Positions 1 to 8,426 of a stretch of DNA of 64,000 nt are shown in pieces (within the stretch, counting starts at the first letter, position 1; every line of letters starts with the position of its first letter). The stretch spans positions 1 through 64,000 of the forward strand of contig MVIG01000010.1 in the NCBI GenBank assembly GCA_002086835.1, read 5' to 3'. The DNA comes from Mycolicibacterium porcinum (GTDB lineage Bacteria > Actinomycetota > Actinomycetes > Mycobacteriales > Mycobacteriaceae). The notes below the pieces were generated by a model that was given only the letters and a program-made list of their open reading frames with translations, was not told the origin of the DNA and made no database searches. The translations under genes were made by a program, and so were the position numbers.

Positions 1-214
1 CCCTAAACGGGAAAAAGAGCGTGGCCAAAAACAACAAACAAAAACCACCAAACACACTATTGAGTTCTCAAACAACACGCCCGAGTTTGTCGCGCAGAAA
101 TCCCGCGGCTAAAAGCCGCTGAACTTTACTGCGGGCAGTGAGAATACCCACCGTAATGGGTGTCTCTCTCGGATTTCGTCTTCGCTCTCCGGCGCTTGTC
201 CGTGTCGCTCTGAC
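1..214 (-). promoter_or_regulatory. rRNA operon leader with antitermination boxes (16S gene lies beyond the left edge)
   Basis: Read on the reverse strand, this stretch contains the mycobacterial pre-rRNA leader core at about 48-78 (TTGTTTGAGAACTCAATAG followed by TGTGTTTGG), the boxA/boxC-like antitermination region found ahead of 16S rRNA in mycobacteria. It continues into the T-rich tract TTTGTTGTTTTTGGCC that precedes 16S, a region of RNase III processing. A short stem-loop lies just upstream at 105-119 (GCGGCT/AGCCGC), and another at about 147-162 (ACCCA/TGGGT). tyrS ahead of an rrn operon is the arrangement known for the second rrn operon of fast-growing mycobacteria. The mature 16S sequence is not in the window. 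Confidence 0.88.
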
Positions 215-221
215 CTGGAAT

Positions 222-250
222 AAGTTACGTGAGCGCTAACAGCGAGTCAA
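222..250 (-). promoter_or_regulatory. Probable rrn promoter
   Basis: On the reverse strand a TTGACT -35 hexamer (245-250) and a TAACTT -10 hexamer (222-227, fitting TANNNT) are separated by exactly 17 bp. They sit between the end of tyrS and the rrn leader, which puts transcription start near position 214. The promoter begins 53 bp after the tyrS stop codon, and no convincing terminator separates them, so some tyrS read-through into the rrn operon is possible. Confidence 0.7.
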
Positions 251-303
251 ATCGCCTGGTCAGTCCGACGTTTTCCCAGGTCAGAGCCCGGTCGTCGGCG
301 GGC

Positions 304-1599
304 CTAGGCGCCCACGCGCTCGACCCCGGCAATGTGCCGCTTGCCACGTCGCAACACGAGCCAGCGCTCATGCAGAAAATCGGAATGCTGTGGTATCCAC
401 TCGTCACTTTCGATACGAATGTTGTTCACGTAGACGCCGCCCTCGGCGACGTTGCGGCGCGCGGCTCCCTTACTTGCCGCCAACCCCGTGCCGACCAACA
501 AATCGACGATCGAATCCGGACCGCCGGGCTTCAGTTCGGCGACCTGACCATTACTCGCCTCGCGCAGCGCGGCGCCGAGGGTCGATTCGTCCAGGTCAGT
601 GAGCTCGGCGCGGCCGAACAGGGCCTGGCTGGCCAGTTCGACCGCCGTCGTCGCACCTTCCCCGTGCACCAAGTTGGTGAGTTCCCTGGCCAGGCGTTTC
701 TGCGCGGCGCGCTCATGGGCCCGGTTCTGGGTGGCGTCCTCAAGGTCCGCGATCTCGTCCGACGACAGGAAGGTGAACCAGCGCAGGTAGCCGACCACGT
801 CGGCGTCCGCGGTGTTCACGAAGTACTGGTACCAGGCGTATGGGCTGGTCATCTCCGGGTCGAGCCACAGATTGCCACCGCCGGTCGACTTGCCGAACTT
901 CTTCCCCTCGGAGTCGGTGACCAGCGGAGTTGTCATCGCGTGCACGGTGGCGCCCAGCTTCTGGCGGACGAGCCGGGCGCCGGCCACGATGTTGCCCCAC
1001 TGATCCGAACCGCCGATCTGCAGCGCGCAGCCGTGCCGCTGGTGCAACTCCACGAAGTCGTTCGCCTGCAGCAGCATGTAGCTGAACTCGGTGTAGGAGA
1101 TTCCGTCGCCCTCCAGCCTGCGGCGGACCGTCTCCCGGTCGAGCATCACGTTCACCGAGAAGTATTTGCCCAGGTCACGCAGAAATTCGATGGCTGACAG
1201 CTGACCGGTCCAGGTCAGGTTGTTCTCGACGATGGCCCCGGTCGGGGTGTCGTCGAATTCGACGAATCGTTCCAGCTGGCCGCGAATTCGCCCGGCCCAG
1301 TCGGCGACGGTGTCTGCCGTGTTGAGCGTGCGTTCGCCGGTGTCGCGGGGGTCGCCGATCATCCCGGTGGCCCCGCCGGCGAGCACGATCGGCCGGTGCC
1401 CGGCCTGCTGGAACCGACGCAGCGTGAGCAGCGGCACCAGATGCCCGGCATGCAGACTCGGCGCGGTCGGGTCGAAACCCGAGTAGACGGTCATGGGTCC
1501 CTTGGCCAGGTCATCTGCCAGCGCGTCGCGGTCGGTCGACTGCGCGATCAGTCCGCGCCAGTCCAGCTCATCGAGGATTCCCATCGCTCTAGAAGTCAT
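304..1599 (-). CDS. tyrS: Tyrosyl-tRNA synthetase
   Basis: Cytosolic class I aminoacyl-tRNA synthetase that activates tyrosine with ATP and charges tRNA-Tyr. The HIGH-type motif appears as HAGHL in the N-terminal Rossmann domain. The KMSKS-type loop appears as KFGKS followed by TGGGN. An S4-like RNA-binding domain closes the protein (ASKGAARR to the RGKR tail). Length is normal for the family. The reading frame is open to ATG 1611, but homologues begin just before [10 protein letters not shown], so ATG 1599 or ATG 1584 fit better; no strong Shine-Dalgarno decides between them. It follows mpg by a few bases to about 20 bases and is probably cotranscribed with it. Confidence 0.95.
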   Translation of the reverse strand: MTSRAMGILDELDWRGLIAQSTDRDALADDLAKGPMTVYSGFDPTAPSLHAGHLVPLLTLRRFQQAGHRPIVLAGGATGMIGDPRDTGERTLNTADTVADWAGRIRGQLERFVEFDDTPTGAIVENNLTWTGQLSAIEFLRDLGKYFSVNVMLDRETVRRRLEGDGISYTEFSYMLLQANDFVELHQRHGCALQIGGSDQWGNIVAGARLVRQKLGATVHAMTTPLVTDSEGKKFGKSTGGGNLWLDPEMTSPYAWYQYFVNTADADVVGYLRWFTFLSSDEIADLEDATQNRAHERAAQKRLARELTNLVHGEGATTAVELASQALFGRAELTDLDESTLGAALREASNGQVAELKPGGPDSIVDLLVGTGLAASKGAARRNVAEGGVYVNNIRIESDEWIPQHSDFLHERWLVLRRGKRHIAGVERVGA

Positions 1600-1617
1600 G
1601 CGATCAATCATCGCGTT

Positions 1618-2229
1618 TCAATCACTGGCACCGGGCGCGGGGGCACGCGGGCTGCGCCGATACGCCGAGACCTCTCCCCTGCCGGCCAGCCACAAGCGCC
1701 ACCTCCGGTCGGCGGCCTTGCTCACGCCGACCCGTGGACCGTCGACGGACGGAACCTCCTCACCCAACGTCAACCGCACCGGACTGTCGTCGTCAAAGAG
1801 GTCAATTCCGTTGTCCTCCATGGTGATTCCCAGCGCTGAACAGAGGTTTCCCGGCCCCCGCGCCAGCGCGGCCGGGCGGATCGCCGGCCCACGTCGGCGG
1901 CCGGCGACGTCTGCCCCGGCACTCACCGCCGCCGCTCGCAGCAGCACCGCGCCCGCCACACCGTCGAATCCGCAGACCACGTTCGCGCAGACGTGGATGC
2001 CGTGACTGCGGTAGGTGTACAGGTAACCGGGCGGGCCGAACATCACCAGGTTGCGTCCACGCGGACCACGAAACGAATGCGAGGCGGCGTCAGGCCAGGG
2101 CCCGTCGGGCGGACCGCCGTACGCCTCGACCTCGACGACGACCGCGCTGACCCCGCGACCGGTCAGCTCAGCTCCCAACAGTCGGCGGGCCGCGAACACG
2201 GGGTCACCAGTCAACAGCTCGGTGCCCAT
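1618..2229 (-). CDS. mpg: 3-methyladenine DNA glycosylase (MPG/AAG family)
   Basis: Base-excision repair glycosylase that removes alkylated purines such as 3-methyladenine. Family hallmarks are visible: [10 protein letters not shown] near the N terminus (the catalytic glutamate region), the [11 protein letters not shown] and [22 protein letters not shown] segments that form the DNA-intercalating and active-site wall, and [14 protein letters not shown]. The frame is open to a GTG at 2280, but the M. tuberculosis protein as I recall it starts at the equivalent of [11 protein letters not shown] therefore place the start at ATG 2229, which has GGTGGGCG upstream. It is divergent from the ABC exporter genes and lies just upstream of tyrS, the same pairing as in M. 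tuberculosis. Confidence 0.92.
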   Translation of the reverse strand: MGTELLTGDPVFAARRLLGAELTGRGVSAVVVEVEAYGGPPDGPWPDAASHSFRGPRGRNLVMFGPPGYLYTYRSHGIHVCANVVCGFDGVAGAVLLRAAAVSAGADVAGRRRGPAIRPAALARGPGNLCSALGITMEDNGIDLFDDDSPVRLTLGEEVPSVDGPRVGVSKAADRRWRLWLAGRGEVSAYRRSPRAPAPGASD

Positions 2230-2309
2230 CTGCACGCCCACCCGAGCGATTCTGCACTCCGCAACATCCACCGTTGACACCGGCCATCCTCGAGCGCATT
2301 ATTCATCAC

Positions 2310-3095
2310 ATGATGACTTCATCGATCGATGAATTCTCCGCCGGATTCCCCGCCGGGGCCGCTCCCCCGGCCGTCGACATCGCTGGACTGCAGGTCAACC
2401 GGGGTGGCCGGCCCGCCATCCGCAACCTCACCGTGCAGATCGCCTGCGGCACCATCACCGGTCTGCTCGGCCCGTCGGGCTGCGGCAAGTCCACGCTGAT
2501 GCGCAGCATCGTCGGGACCCAGATCGTCGCGGCGGGCACCGTCACGGTGCTCGGACACCCGGCCGGTTCGGCACCGCTGCGTCACCGCGTCGGTTACGTC
2601 ACGCAGGATCCGACGATCTACGACGACCTGCGGGTCATCGACAACGTGCGGTACTTCGCCGCGCTGTACGGAACATCGTCGGAGTCGGCCACCGGCGCCA
2701 TCCGATCGGTCGGTCTCGACGATCACCGCACCGCGTACTGCGGCAACCTCTCCGGCGGCCAGCGCACCCGGGTGTCACTGGCCTGCGCGCTGGTATCCGA
2801 GCCCGAACTCCTGGTGCTCGACGAACCCACGGTCGGCCTCGACCCGGTACTGCGCGTGGACCTGTGGCAGCAGTTCAACGAGCTCTCGCGGCGCGGCACC
2901 ACGCTGCTGGTCTCCAGCCACGTCATGGATGAGGCCGATCATTGCGGCGACCTGCTGCTGATGCGGGACGGCCTGCTGCTCGCCCACACCACCCCTGACC
3001 TGCTACGAAAGGACACGGAATGCACGTCCCTGGAGGAAGCGTTTCTCACCGTCATTCGGCGCAGCGACTCGGGCGCGACCAGCCGAACCGACTGA
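2310..3095 (+). CDS. ABC transporter ATP-binding protein (ABC-2 type exporter)
   Basis: ATPase subunit of a small drug- or lipid-type ABC exporter. It contains Walker A (GPSGCGKST), the ABC signature (LSGGQRTRVSLA), Walker B (LLVLDEPTVGLDP) and the H-loop (SSHVMDEADHC). The frame is open to a TTG at 2274, but ATG 2310 or 2313 is more natural and leaves about 80 bp to the divergent mpg start. Its 3' end overlaps the membrane subunit gene by 76 bp, so the two are translationally linked. A TetR gene follows. The trio matches the order I recall for M. tuberculosis Rv1687c-Rv1686c-Rv1685c. The substrate is unknown. Confidence 0.93.
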   Translation: MMTSSIDEFSAGFPAGAAPPAVDIAGLQVNRGGRPAIRNLTVQIACGTITGLLGPSGCGKSTLMRSIVGTQIVAAGTVTVLGHPAGSAPLRHRVGYVTQDPTIYDDLRVIDNVRYFAALYGTSSESATGAIRSVGLDDHRTAYCGNLSGGQRTRVSLACALVSEPELLVLDEPTVGLDPVLRVDLWQQFNELSRRGTTLLVSSHVMDEADHCGDLLLMRDGLLLAHTTPDLLRKDTECTSLEEAFLTVIRRSDSGATSRTD

Positions 3096-3847
3096 GCCCG
3101 GCGGCCTACCTGGCCACCACCGGCCGGATCCTGCGGCAACTGGCCGCCGACCACCGCAGTGTCGCGATGATCCTGGTGGTCCCCAGCCTGATCATCACGC
3201 TGATGTACTTCATGTTCCAGAACGCGCCGCACCAGCCGGGCCACCCGACGCCGTTCAACAACGCATGCCTTATCATGCTCGGCGTCTTCCCACTGGTCGT
3301 GATGTTCCTGATCACCTCGATCACCATGCAGCGCGAGCGCGTGTCGGGAACCCTCGAGCGCATCCTGACCACACCGTTGCGCCGCTTCGACCTGCTGGCG
3401 GCCTACGGCACCGCGTTCTCGATCGCCGCCGCCGCCCAGGCCACGCTCGCCTGTGTCGTGGCGTTCTGGTTTCTCGGTCTCGACACCGCGGGCAGCCCGA
3501 TCCTGGTGTTCCTCATCGCGATCATCAACGCCGTGCTCGGCGTGGGGCTGGGCCTGTTGTGCAGCGCGTTCGCCCGCACCGAGTTCCAGGCGGTGCAGTT
3601 CATGCCGGTGGTGATCGTGCCGCAGCTACTCCTGTGCGGCATCATCGTGCCTCGCGCCGCGCTCCCCGATTGGCTGCAGTGGATCAGCAATGTGCTGCCG
3701 GCCAGCTATGCGCTGGAAGCCCTGCAGCAGGTCGGCGCCCATTCTGAGCTCACCGCAGTCGCGGCCCGAGACATCGCGATCGTGGTGGGATTCGCCGTGC
3801 TGGCATTATGTCTGGCCGCAGCCACCCTGCGCCGCCGAACACCCTAG
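3020..3847 (+). CDS. ABC-2 type membrane permease
   Basis: Integral membrane partner of the preceding ATPase. About six hydrophobic segments are visible: SVAMILVVPSLIITLMYFMF, ACLIMLGVFPLVVMFLITSI, the AAYGTAFSIAAAAQATLACV region, ILVFLIAIINAVLGVGLG, MPVVIVPQLLLCGIIVP and IAIVVGFAVLALCLA. The conserved ABC-2 block around RERVSGTLERILTTPLRR lies between the second and third. The start at ATG 3020 lies inside the ATPase gene and is supported by AAAGGA at 3008-3013. No other ATG, GTG or TTG gives the full N-terminal cytoplasmic segment. The cargo cannot be read from the sequence. Confidence 0.92.
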   Translation: MHVPGGSVSHRHSAQRLGRDQPNRLSPAAYLATTGRILRQLAADHRSVAMILVVPSLIITLMYFMFQNAPHQPGHPTPFNNACLIMLGVFPLVVMFLITSITMQRERVSGTLERILTTPLRRFDLLAAYGTAFSIAAAAQATLACVVAFWFLGLDTAGSPILVFLIAIINAVLGVGLGLLCSAFARTEFQAVQFMPVVIVPQLLLCGIIVPRAALPDWLQWISNVLPASYALEALQQVGAHSELTAVAARDIAIVVGFAVLALCLAAATLRRRTP

Positions 3848-3853
3848 GAAGCC

Positions 3854-4480
3854 GTGAGTACCGACATCGATTCCGAACCAGAGCGCAAACGTCCCGGCCG
3901 CCCCGCCGGGCCGTCGGACAGGCGTGAACGCATCCTGACCAGCGCTCGGGAGTTGTTCGCGCGCAACGGAATCGACAAGACCTCGATCCGCGCCATCGCG
4001 GCCGATGCCGGCGTGGACGCCGCTCTGGTCCATCACTACTTCGGTACCAAGACCCAGCTGTTCGCCGCCGCGATCCACATCCCCATCGACCCCATGACCG
4101 TGATCGGAAGACTCAAGGAAGTGCCGGTCGAGCAGATCGGGCACACCTTGCCGTCAATCCTGCTGCCACTGTGGGATTCCGAGATCGGCAAGGGCTTCGT
4201 GGCGACGCTGCGCTCGATCCTGGCCGGCAACGACGTATCGCTGGTGCGGTCGTTTCTCCAGGACATCATCATCGGCGAGATCGGGCCCCGGGTCGACAAC
4301 CCGCCCGGCAGTTCCCGGGTACGCATCCAGTTCGTCGCCTCGCAACTGGTCGGGGTGGCGATGGCGCGTTACATCCTGGAGCTGGAACCGTTCGCCACCC
4401 TGCCTGCGGATCAGATCGTCGAGACGATCGCACCCACCCTGCAGCGCTACCTCACAGGTGACCTACCCGGACTCTCCTGA
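3854..4480 (+). CDS. TetR family transcriptional regulator
   Basis: One-component repressor, 208 residues. The N-terminal helix-turn-helix domain spans roughly residues 20-70 (RRERILTSARELFARNGIDKTSIRAIAADAGVDAALVHHYFGTKTQLF), preceded by a basic arm RKRPGRPAG of the kind that contacts the minor groove. The C-terminal ligand domain belongs to the group seen with ABC exporters (VASQLVGVAMARYILELEP). It starts at GTG 3854, six bases after the permease stop, and most likely autoregulates this exporter operon. Its last 18 bases overlap the end of the convergent Trm112-like gene. Confidence 0.93.
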   Translation: MSTDIDSEPERKRPGRPAGPSDRRERILTSARELFARNGIDKTSIRAIAADAGVDAALVHHYFGTKTQLFAAAIHIPIDPMTVIGRLKEVPVEQIGHTLPSILLPLWDSEIGKGFVATLRSILAGNDVSLVRSFLQDIIIGEIGPRVDNPPGSSRVRIQFVASQLVGVAMARYILELEPFATLPADQIVETIAPTLQRYLTGDLPGLS

Positions 4481-4684
4481 ACCGGCCAGATCCAGCAGCC
4501 GACGATGCTCGCTGTCGTCCTCGACGGCCACGGCCTCGTCGATCAGCAGCACCGGGATTCCGTCCTCGATCCGGTATGCGCGCCGCAGCCGGGGGTTGTA
4601 GAGCCAGTCCTTACCGGCCAGCAGCAGCGGCCCGCGGTCCTGCGGGCACACCAGGATGCTCAAGAGCTTGTCGTCGACCACCAC
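4463..4684 (-). CDS. Trm112-like zinc-ribbon-type small protein
   Basis: A 73-residue protein of the Trm112/YcaR family. Bacterial members are thought to act as small partner or activator proteins, often for methyltransferases. The family signature is present: LLSILVCPQDRGPL near the N terminus and NPRLRRAYRIEDGIPVLLIDEA. The second pair of zinc ligands found in eukaryotic Trm112 is missing, as is common in bacteria. It starts at GTG 4684, six bases after the upstream secreted-protein gene, suggesting an operon. It corresponds in position to M. tuberculosis Rv1684. A specific partner is not known. Confidence 0.85.
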   Translation of the reverse strand: MVVDDKLLSILVCPQDRGPLLLAGKDWLYNPRLRRAYRIEDGIPVLLIDEAVAVEDDSEHRRLLDLAGSGESG

Positions 4685-4690
4685 GTGAAG

Positions 4691-5200
4691 CTAGCCCAGC
4701 GGGATCTGGATCCCGCCACCGGGCTGAGCACCGCCGCCAGGAATGGGAGCGATGCCTGGATTGACGACACCCTGCTTCGGGATCTGGGCCTGGGACTGCG
4801 CCTGCAACTTGCGCTGGTACGACAGGGTGCTCTTCAGCGCGTCGATCAGCGGAACCTGATTGGGGCGCTTGTCGAGCGCCTTGGTGATGGCCTCACGGTT
4901 GGCGTTCGACGGCTTGAATCCCTGCTGACGCAGCTTGAGGATGTCGTGGATCAACGTCGAGATCTGGCCGCCGCCCTCGCCGGTGTCGTAATCCTTGGCG
5001 ATGATGGACAGAGCTTCGTCCGCGGTCATCTGCGGTGCCGCAGGCGCGTCGGCCGCCGGAGTCGGCTGCGCGGGCGCCACGGGATCGGCGGCCGCCATCG
5101 GCGCACCGGCGCCCACCAGCAGCCCCAGGGCCAGCGCACCGGCCGTCACCGATCCGGTGACGATCCGACGCCAGCTGTGCACACCCGATCCAGATGTCAT
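4691..5200 (-). CDS. Secreted hypothetical protein
   Basis: A 169-residue protein with a clear Sec signal peptide: basic start (SWRRIVTGS), hydrophobic core (VTAGALALGLLVGAGAPM) and a probable cleavage site after AAA before DPVAP. A Pro/Ala-rich linker is followed by a helical domain of about 85 residues (TADEALSIIAKDYDTGEGGGQISTLIHDILKLRQQGF onward), then a Gly/Pro/Gln-rich tail. ATG 5200 was chosen over an upstream in-frame start because GGAGGATCG sits directly in front of it. I do not recognise a family with known function. Its position between the Rv1683-type fusion gene and the Trm112-like gene suggests an operon with them. Confidence 0.8.
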   Translation of the reverse strand: MTSGSGVHSWRRIVTGSVTAGALALGLLVGAGAPMAAADPVAPAQPTPAADAPAAPQMTADEALSIIAKDYDTGEGGGQISTLIHDILKLRQQGFKPSNANREAITKALDKRPNQVPLIDALKSTLSYQRKLQAQSQAQIPKQGVVNPGIAPIPGGGAQPGGGIQIPLG

Positions 5201-5278
5201 CGATCCTCCAGTCGTTCGGCCGTCTGCCGGAGCGTAACAGCGCATTCCCGCTCCGGCACCCCGCCGACAGTCCCGGCG

Positions 5279-8200
5279 CTAGTCGGTCTCCGGCGCGTCG
5301 CCGGGGGCTCCCGCGACGAGTTCGGCCCGGCTGGCCGCCGTCAATTTCTTGTACGTACCTGTATCGGCGTCGAAGTACCAGCAGTTACGCCGGCCGGCCT
5401 TCGGGATGCCCGCGGCCCGCAGCGGACCGATGACCGGGCGGAAGGACGCGCCGAGCTCCATGTCGGCGACCACGTGCACCACATCAGGCGGATTACCGGC
5501 GGCCAGGTCATCCAGTGCATGGGTGAGATCGGCCGTCGGGACACTGCCGCCCGGCCGCAACGCCAGGGCCGTGACCGCCAGTTGGCGGCCCGCCTCCTCG
5601 ACGCCGTAGGTCACCGACATGTCCACTGCGTCCAGGCGGCCGACCGCGTCGTTGACGCTCGTCGCGAACACCGGCCCCCGCTCGGTCCGGATCACCGCGC
5701 CACGGTTGTCCACCAGCCAGTAGTCGCCGTCCTCGTCACGGCGGAACAGGAACTCGGTGGACACCCAGGTGTCGGCCGGCGCGAACACGCCCCGTTTGAC
5801 CACGGCGGTGGGATCCACCGGGCCGCGCGGGTGGGCCAGGAGCACGCCGACCTCGTTGGCCTCGGCCTTGCGGACGAACCCTTGCTCGTCCTCGAGGATC
5901 AGGTCGTCGTCAGCGTCATAGGCGGCGAGTTCGACGGTGCCGCTGCCGGGCAACGGACGCCCCTTGCTGCCGATCTTGGCGCCCGAGACGTTGGCCAGCA
6001 CGGCCTGTCCGTCAGTCGTGGCGAAGAACTCCACCACCTGGGCCGGCTCGAACACGTCGACCACGCGCTTCCACAACCCGGCGGGCATACCGGAACCGAT
6101 GAACAGGCGCACCGGGTGACTGCCGGTGAGCGAGAACGACGGATCGTCGATGACCTCCCGCAGCATGGCCCAGGTGTAGGAGACGACGGTGACGCCGTAC
6201 TGCCGGATCTCCTGCAGGAACCGGTCGGGCTGCAGCCCGCGCGACAACGCGATGCGCGACCCGCCGACCACCGCGCCGCCCAGGCTGACCAGCAGGCCTG
6301 ACTGATGATGCAGCGGGGTCAGGCAGTAGACCGTGTCGCCACGGCCGAGGTTGGCCGCCGACGCGGTGCCGAAGGCCGACAGGGCCCACCGGAAGTTGGT
6401 GATCTGCCGGGCGACGAGCTCACCGCCGACCTCGCTGAAGGCGACGAAGGCCAGGTCGCGGGCCAGACCCGGGTTGGGCCGGTACCAGCCGGGCAGCTCG
6501 ACGACGTCGGGGTCGATCTTCTCCATGTCGACAACAGACGCGACGTCGTCGTACTCCTCCAGGTGCAGATCGCGGCTCTCGCCGCCGCCGAGGACCAGAA
6601 CCCGCGTGCCGAGCGCGCGGGCCACATCGAGGTGGCTCGGGTCGGCGATGATCTCGGCCACGCCACCGAGCCGGGCGGCCTCGGCCAGATCGGCCTCGGG
6701 CAGCAGCACCGCCACCGCCCCCAACCGGGACAGCGCCGCGATCGCGACGAGTGCGCTGGGCCGGGTGTCCATCAGGACCCCGACCCGGGCGCCCTGCCGC
6801 ACCCCGACGTCGATCAGGCCGTGCACCACGTTGTTGATCCGGCGGTCCACCGCCTCGTAGGTGTGTACGCGGCCGTCGAACAGCAGCGCCTCACCGTTGG
6901 GCGCGCTGCGAGCCTGCTCGCTCATGATCCGGCCGAGCGAGATCCTGGTGTGGTCGTTGACCTGACCCAGCCGGGCCAGCCTCGGCAAGGTGCGCGCCGT
7001 CTCGATGACCAGGGTGCGGGCGTTCTTGTTCGCCGTCACCAGCGCATCGGCGGCCGAGCGCGCCACCCCGAACGCCATCTCGGTGGCCGCCGTCGCGCCG
7101 TGAGTGACACGGGCGGAGAACGACACACCACCCTCCGGATGGTCGGCCGGCTGCGATCCCATCGGGACCACACCTTCCGGCATCTGTTCTCCACCAAGCC
7201 ATTTCACCCACTGAGCCACCGTCGGCCAGGTCTGGGTGGACGCCTTGGAGCCCACGACCAGGCCGAAATGTCCTGCCCGGATCAGGTATTCGTAGACATC
7301 GGCATCGGGCGCGGCCCGCTTGATCCCCCGGACCGCGGCGGGCTGGCCGATGTCGTCGACCTCGCCGACCACCGCGAGGATCGGGCAGTCGATGTCGGAC
7401 AGCGTGACCAGGTCCCCGTGGACGGAAAAGCCTCCCGTCATCATCCGGTTGTGGGCGATGAACTGCTTGAGCAGTTCGGCGATCGCCGGCCCGGACCACG
7501 CGATCCAGCCGTCCGACGACAGGAACCGGCGCTGCTGTTCGCGCGGCAGCAGCGCTTCGCGGTCGTGCAACTGGCGCAGGAACTCCAGGCGCGACTGCGC
7601 GGTCTTGATCGGATCCAGCATCTGAAAACCGGTGCGGGCCAACCAGCCTGGGATGTCGATACGGCTGAACACGTGATCGGCCATGAAATCGGCCGCGCCC
7701 GCGGCGACGCCCGCCGGAAGGTTCATCGGCAACGCCGCCAGGGTGTCCACCGGGGACCCGAAGGCGATGATGCTGGCCAGATCCTTGGACCGCCGGTAGG
7801 CCGCGGCCTGATAAGCGAACATTCCGCCCTGCGAATAGCCGGCCAGATGCACATCGCGGCCGGTGACCTCTTTGACGATGTCGATGGCCTCCGACAACGC
7901 CACCACGTGATCGGCGAGATTGCGTTGCATCCCACCCTCGACCTTGTCCGGGGAGCCGAAGTCGATCACCCACGGGTCGATGCCCGCGGCGTGCAGGATG
8001 CCGACCGCGCCGTCGTCACGCGTCACGTCCCACATGTCGGCCGACATCATCATCGGATGCACCATCAGCACCGGCGGTCGGGGATCCTGGGCACCGGGGC
8101 GGGCGTCGGGCGGGAAGTACCGCCGCAACCGGTACATCGGCACGCTCTGGATGATCTGGAAGGGCGATGGGACCGAGCCGGTCTCCAGGCCCCCGTAGCG

Positions 8201-8299
8201 CAGCACCTCCAAACCGTTCTGCGCGGTCGCCAGCAACCGCTCGACCGGTTTGGTCACTGCCGAGAAATCCACCAGATTGCTCCCCACATCGCAGTTCAC
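5279..8299 (-). CDS. Bifunctional PhaC/lipase-like hydrolase fused to an acyl-CoA-synthetase-like domain (Rv1683 type)
   Basis: Fusion protein of 1006 residues. Residues about 75-370 form an alpha/beta hydrolase resembling PHA synthase/depolymerase: nucleophile Ser156 in GYSQG, acid candidate Asp315 (GEVDD), His344 (RAGHFG). Residues about 450-1000 have the AMP-dependent synthetase layout. The ATP loop, normally a TSGTTGxPKG-like sequence, here reads FSEVGGELVARQ (621-632), and the usual TGD reads STEF (847-850), so activation of fatty acids by this domain is uncertain. The M. tuberculosis relative Rv1683 is annotated as a lipase plus long-chain acyl-CoA synthase linked to triacylglycerol droplets. 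It starts at GTG 8299 and is divergent from an ABC-F gene. Confidence 0.88.
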   Translation of the reverse strand: MNCDVGSNLVDFSAVTKPVERLLATAQNGLEVLRYGGLETGSVPSPFQIIQSVPMYRLRRYFPPDARPGAQDPRPPVLMVHPMMMSADMWDVTRDDGAVGILHAAGIDPWVIDFGSPDKVEGGMQRNLADHVVALSEAIDIVKEVTGRDVHLAGYSQGGMFAYQAAAYRRSKDLASIIAFGSPVDTLAALPMNLPAGVAAGAADFMADHVFSRIDIPGWLARTGFQMLDPIKTAQSRLEFLRQLHDREALLPREQQRRFLSSDGWIAWSGPAIAELLKQFIAHNRMMTGGFSVHGDLVTLSDIDCPILAVVGEVDDIGQPAAVRGIKRAAPDADVYEYLIRAGHFGLVVGSKASTQTWPTVAQWVKWLGGEQMPEGVVPMGSQPADHPEGGVSFSARVTHGATAATEMAFGVARSAADALVTANKNARTLVIETARTLPRLARLGQVNDHTRISLGRIMSEQARSAPNGEALLFDGRVHTYEAVDRRINNVVHGLIDVGVRQGARVGVLMDTRPSALVAIAALSRLGAVAVLLPEADLAEAARLGGVAEIIADPSHLDVARALGTRVLVLGGGESRDLHLEEYDDVASVVDMEKIDPDVVELPGWYRPNPGLARDLAFVAFSEVGGELVARQITNFRWALSAFGTASAANLGRGDTVYCLTPLHHQSGLLVSLGGAVVGGSRIALSRGLQPDRFLQEIRQYGVTVVSYTWAMLREVIDDPSFSLTGSHPVRLFIGSGMPAGLWKRVVDVFEPAQVVEFFATTDGQAVLANVSGAKIGSKGRPLPGSGTVELAAYDADDDLILEDEQGFVRKAEANEVGVLLAHPRGPVDPTAVVKRGVFAPADTWVSTEFLFRRDEDGDYWLVDNRGAVIRTERGPVFATSVNDAVGRLDAVDMSVTYGVEEAGRQLAVTALALRPGGSVPTADLTHALDDLAAGNPPDVVHVVADMELGASFRPVIGPLRAAGIPKAGRRNCWYFDADTGTYKKLTAASRAELVAGAPGDAPETD

Positions 8300-8426
8300 C
8301 CCGACCCCCGATTGACGAGGTCATCATGGCACAACAGCAACCGATCACCGACTCGATCACCCGGACGCCGACAGCCGCCCCATGCGGTGCCGGTGCCGCA
8401 GCCGCCGAACGATAGGGTCGGCGGCG

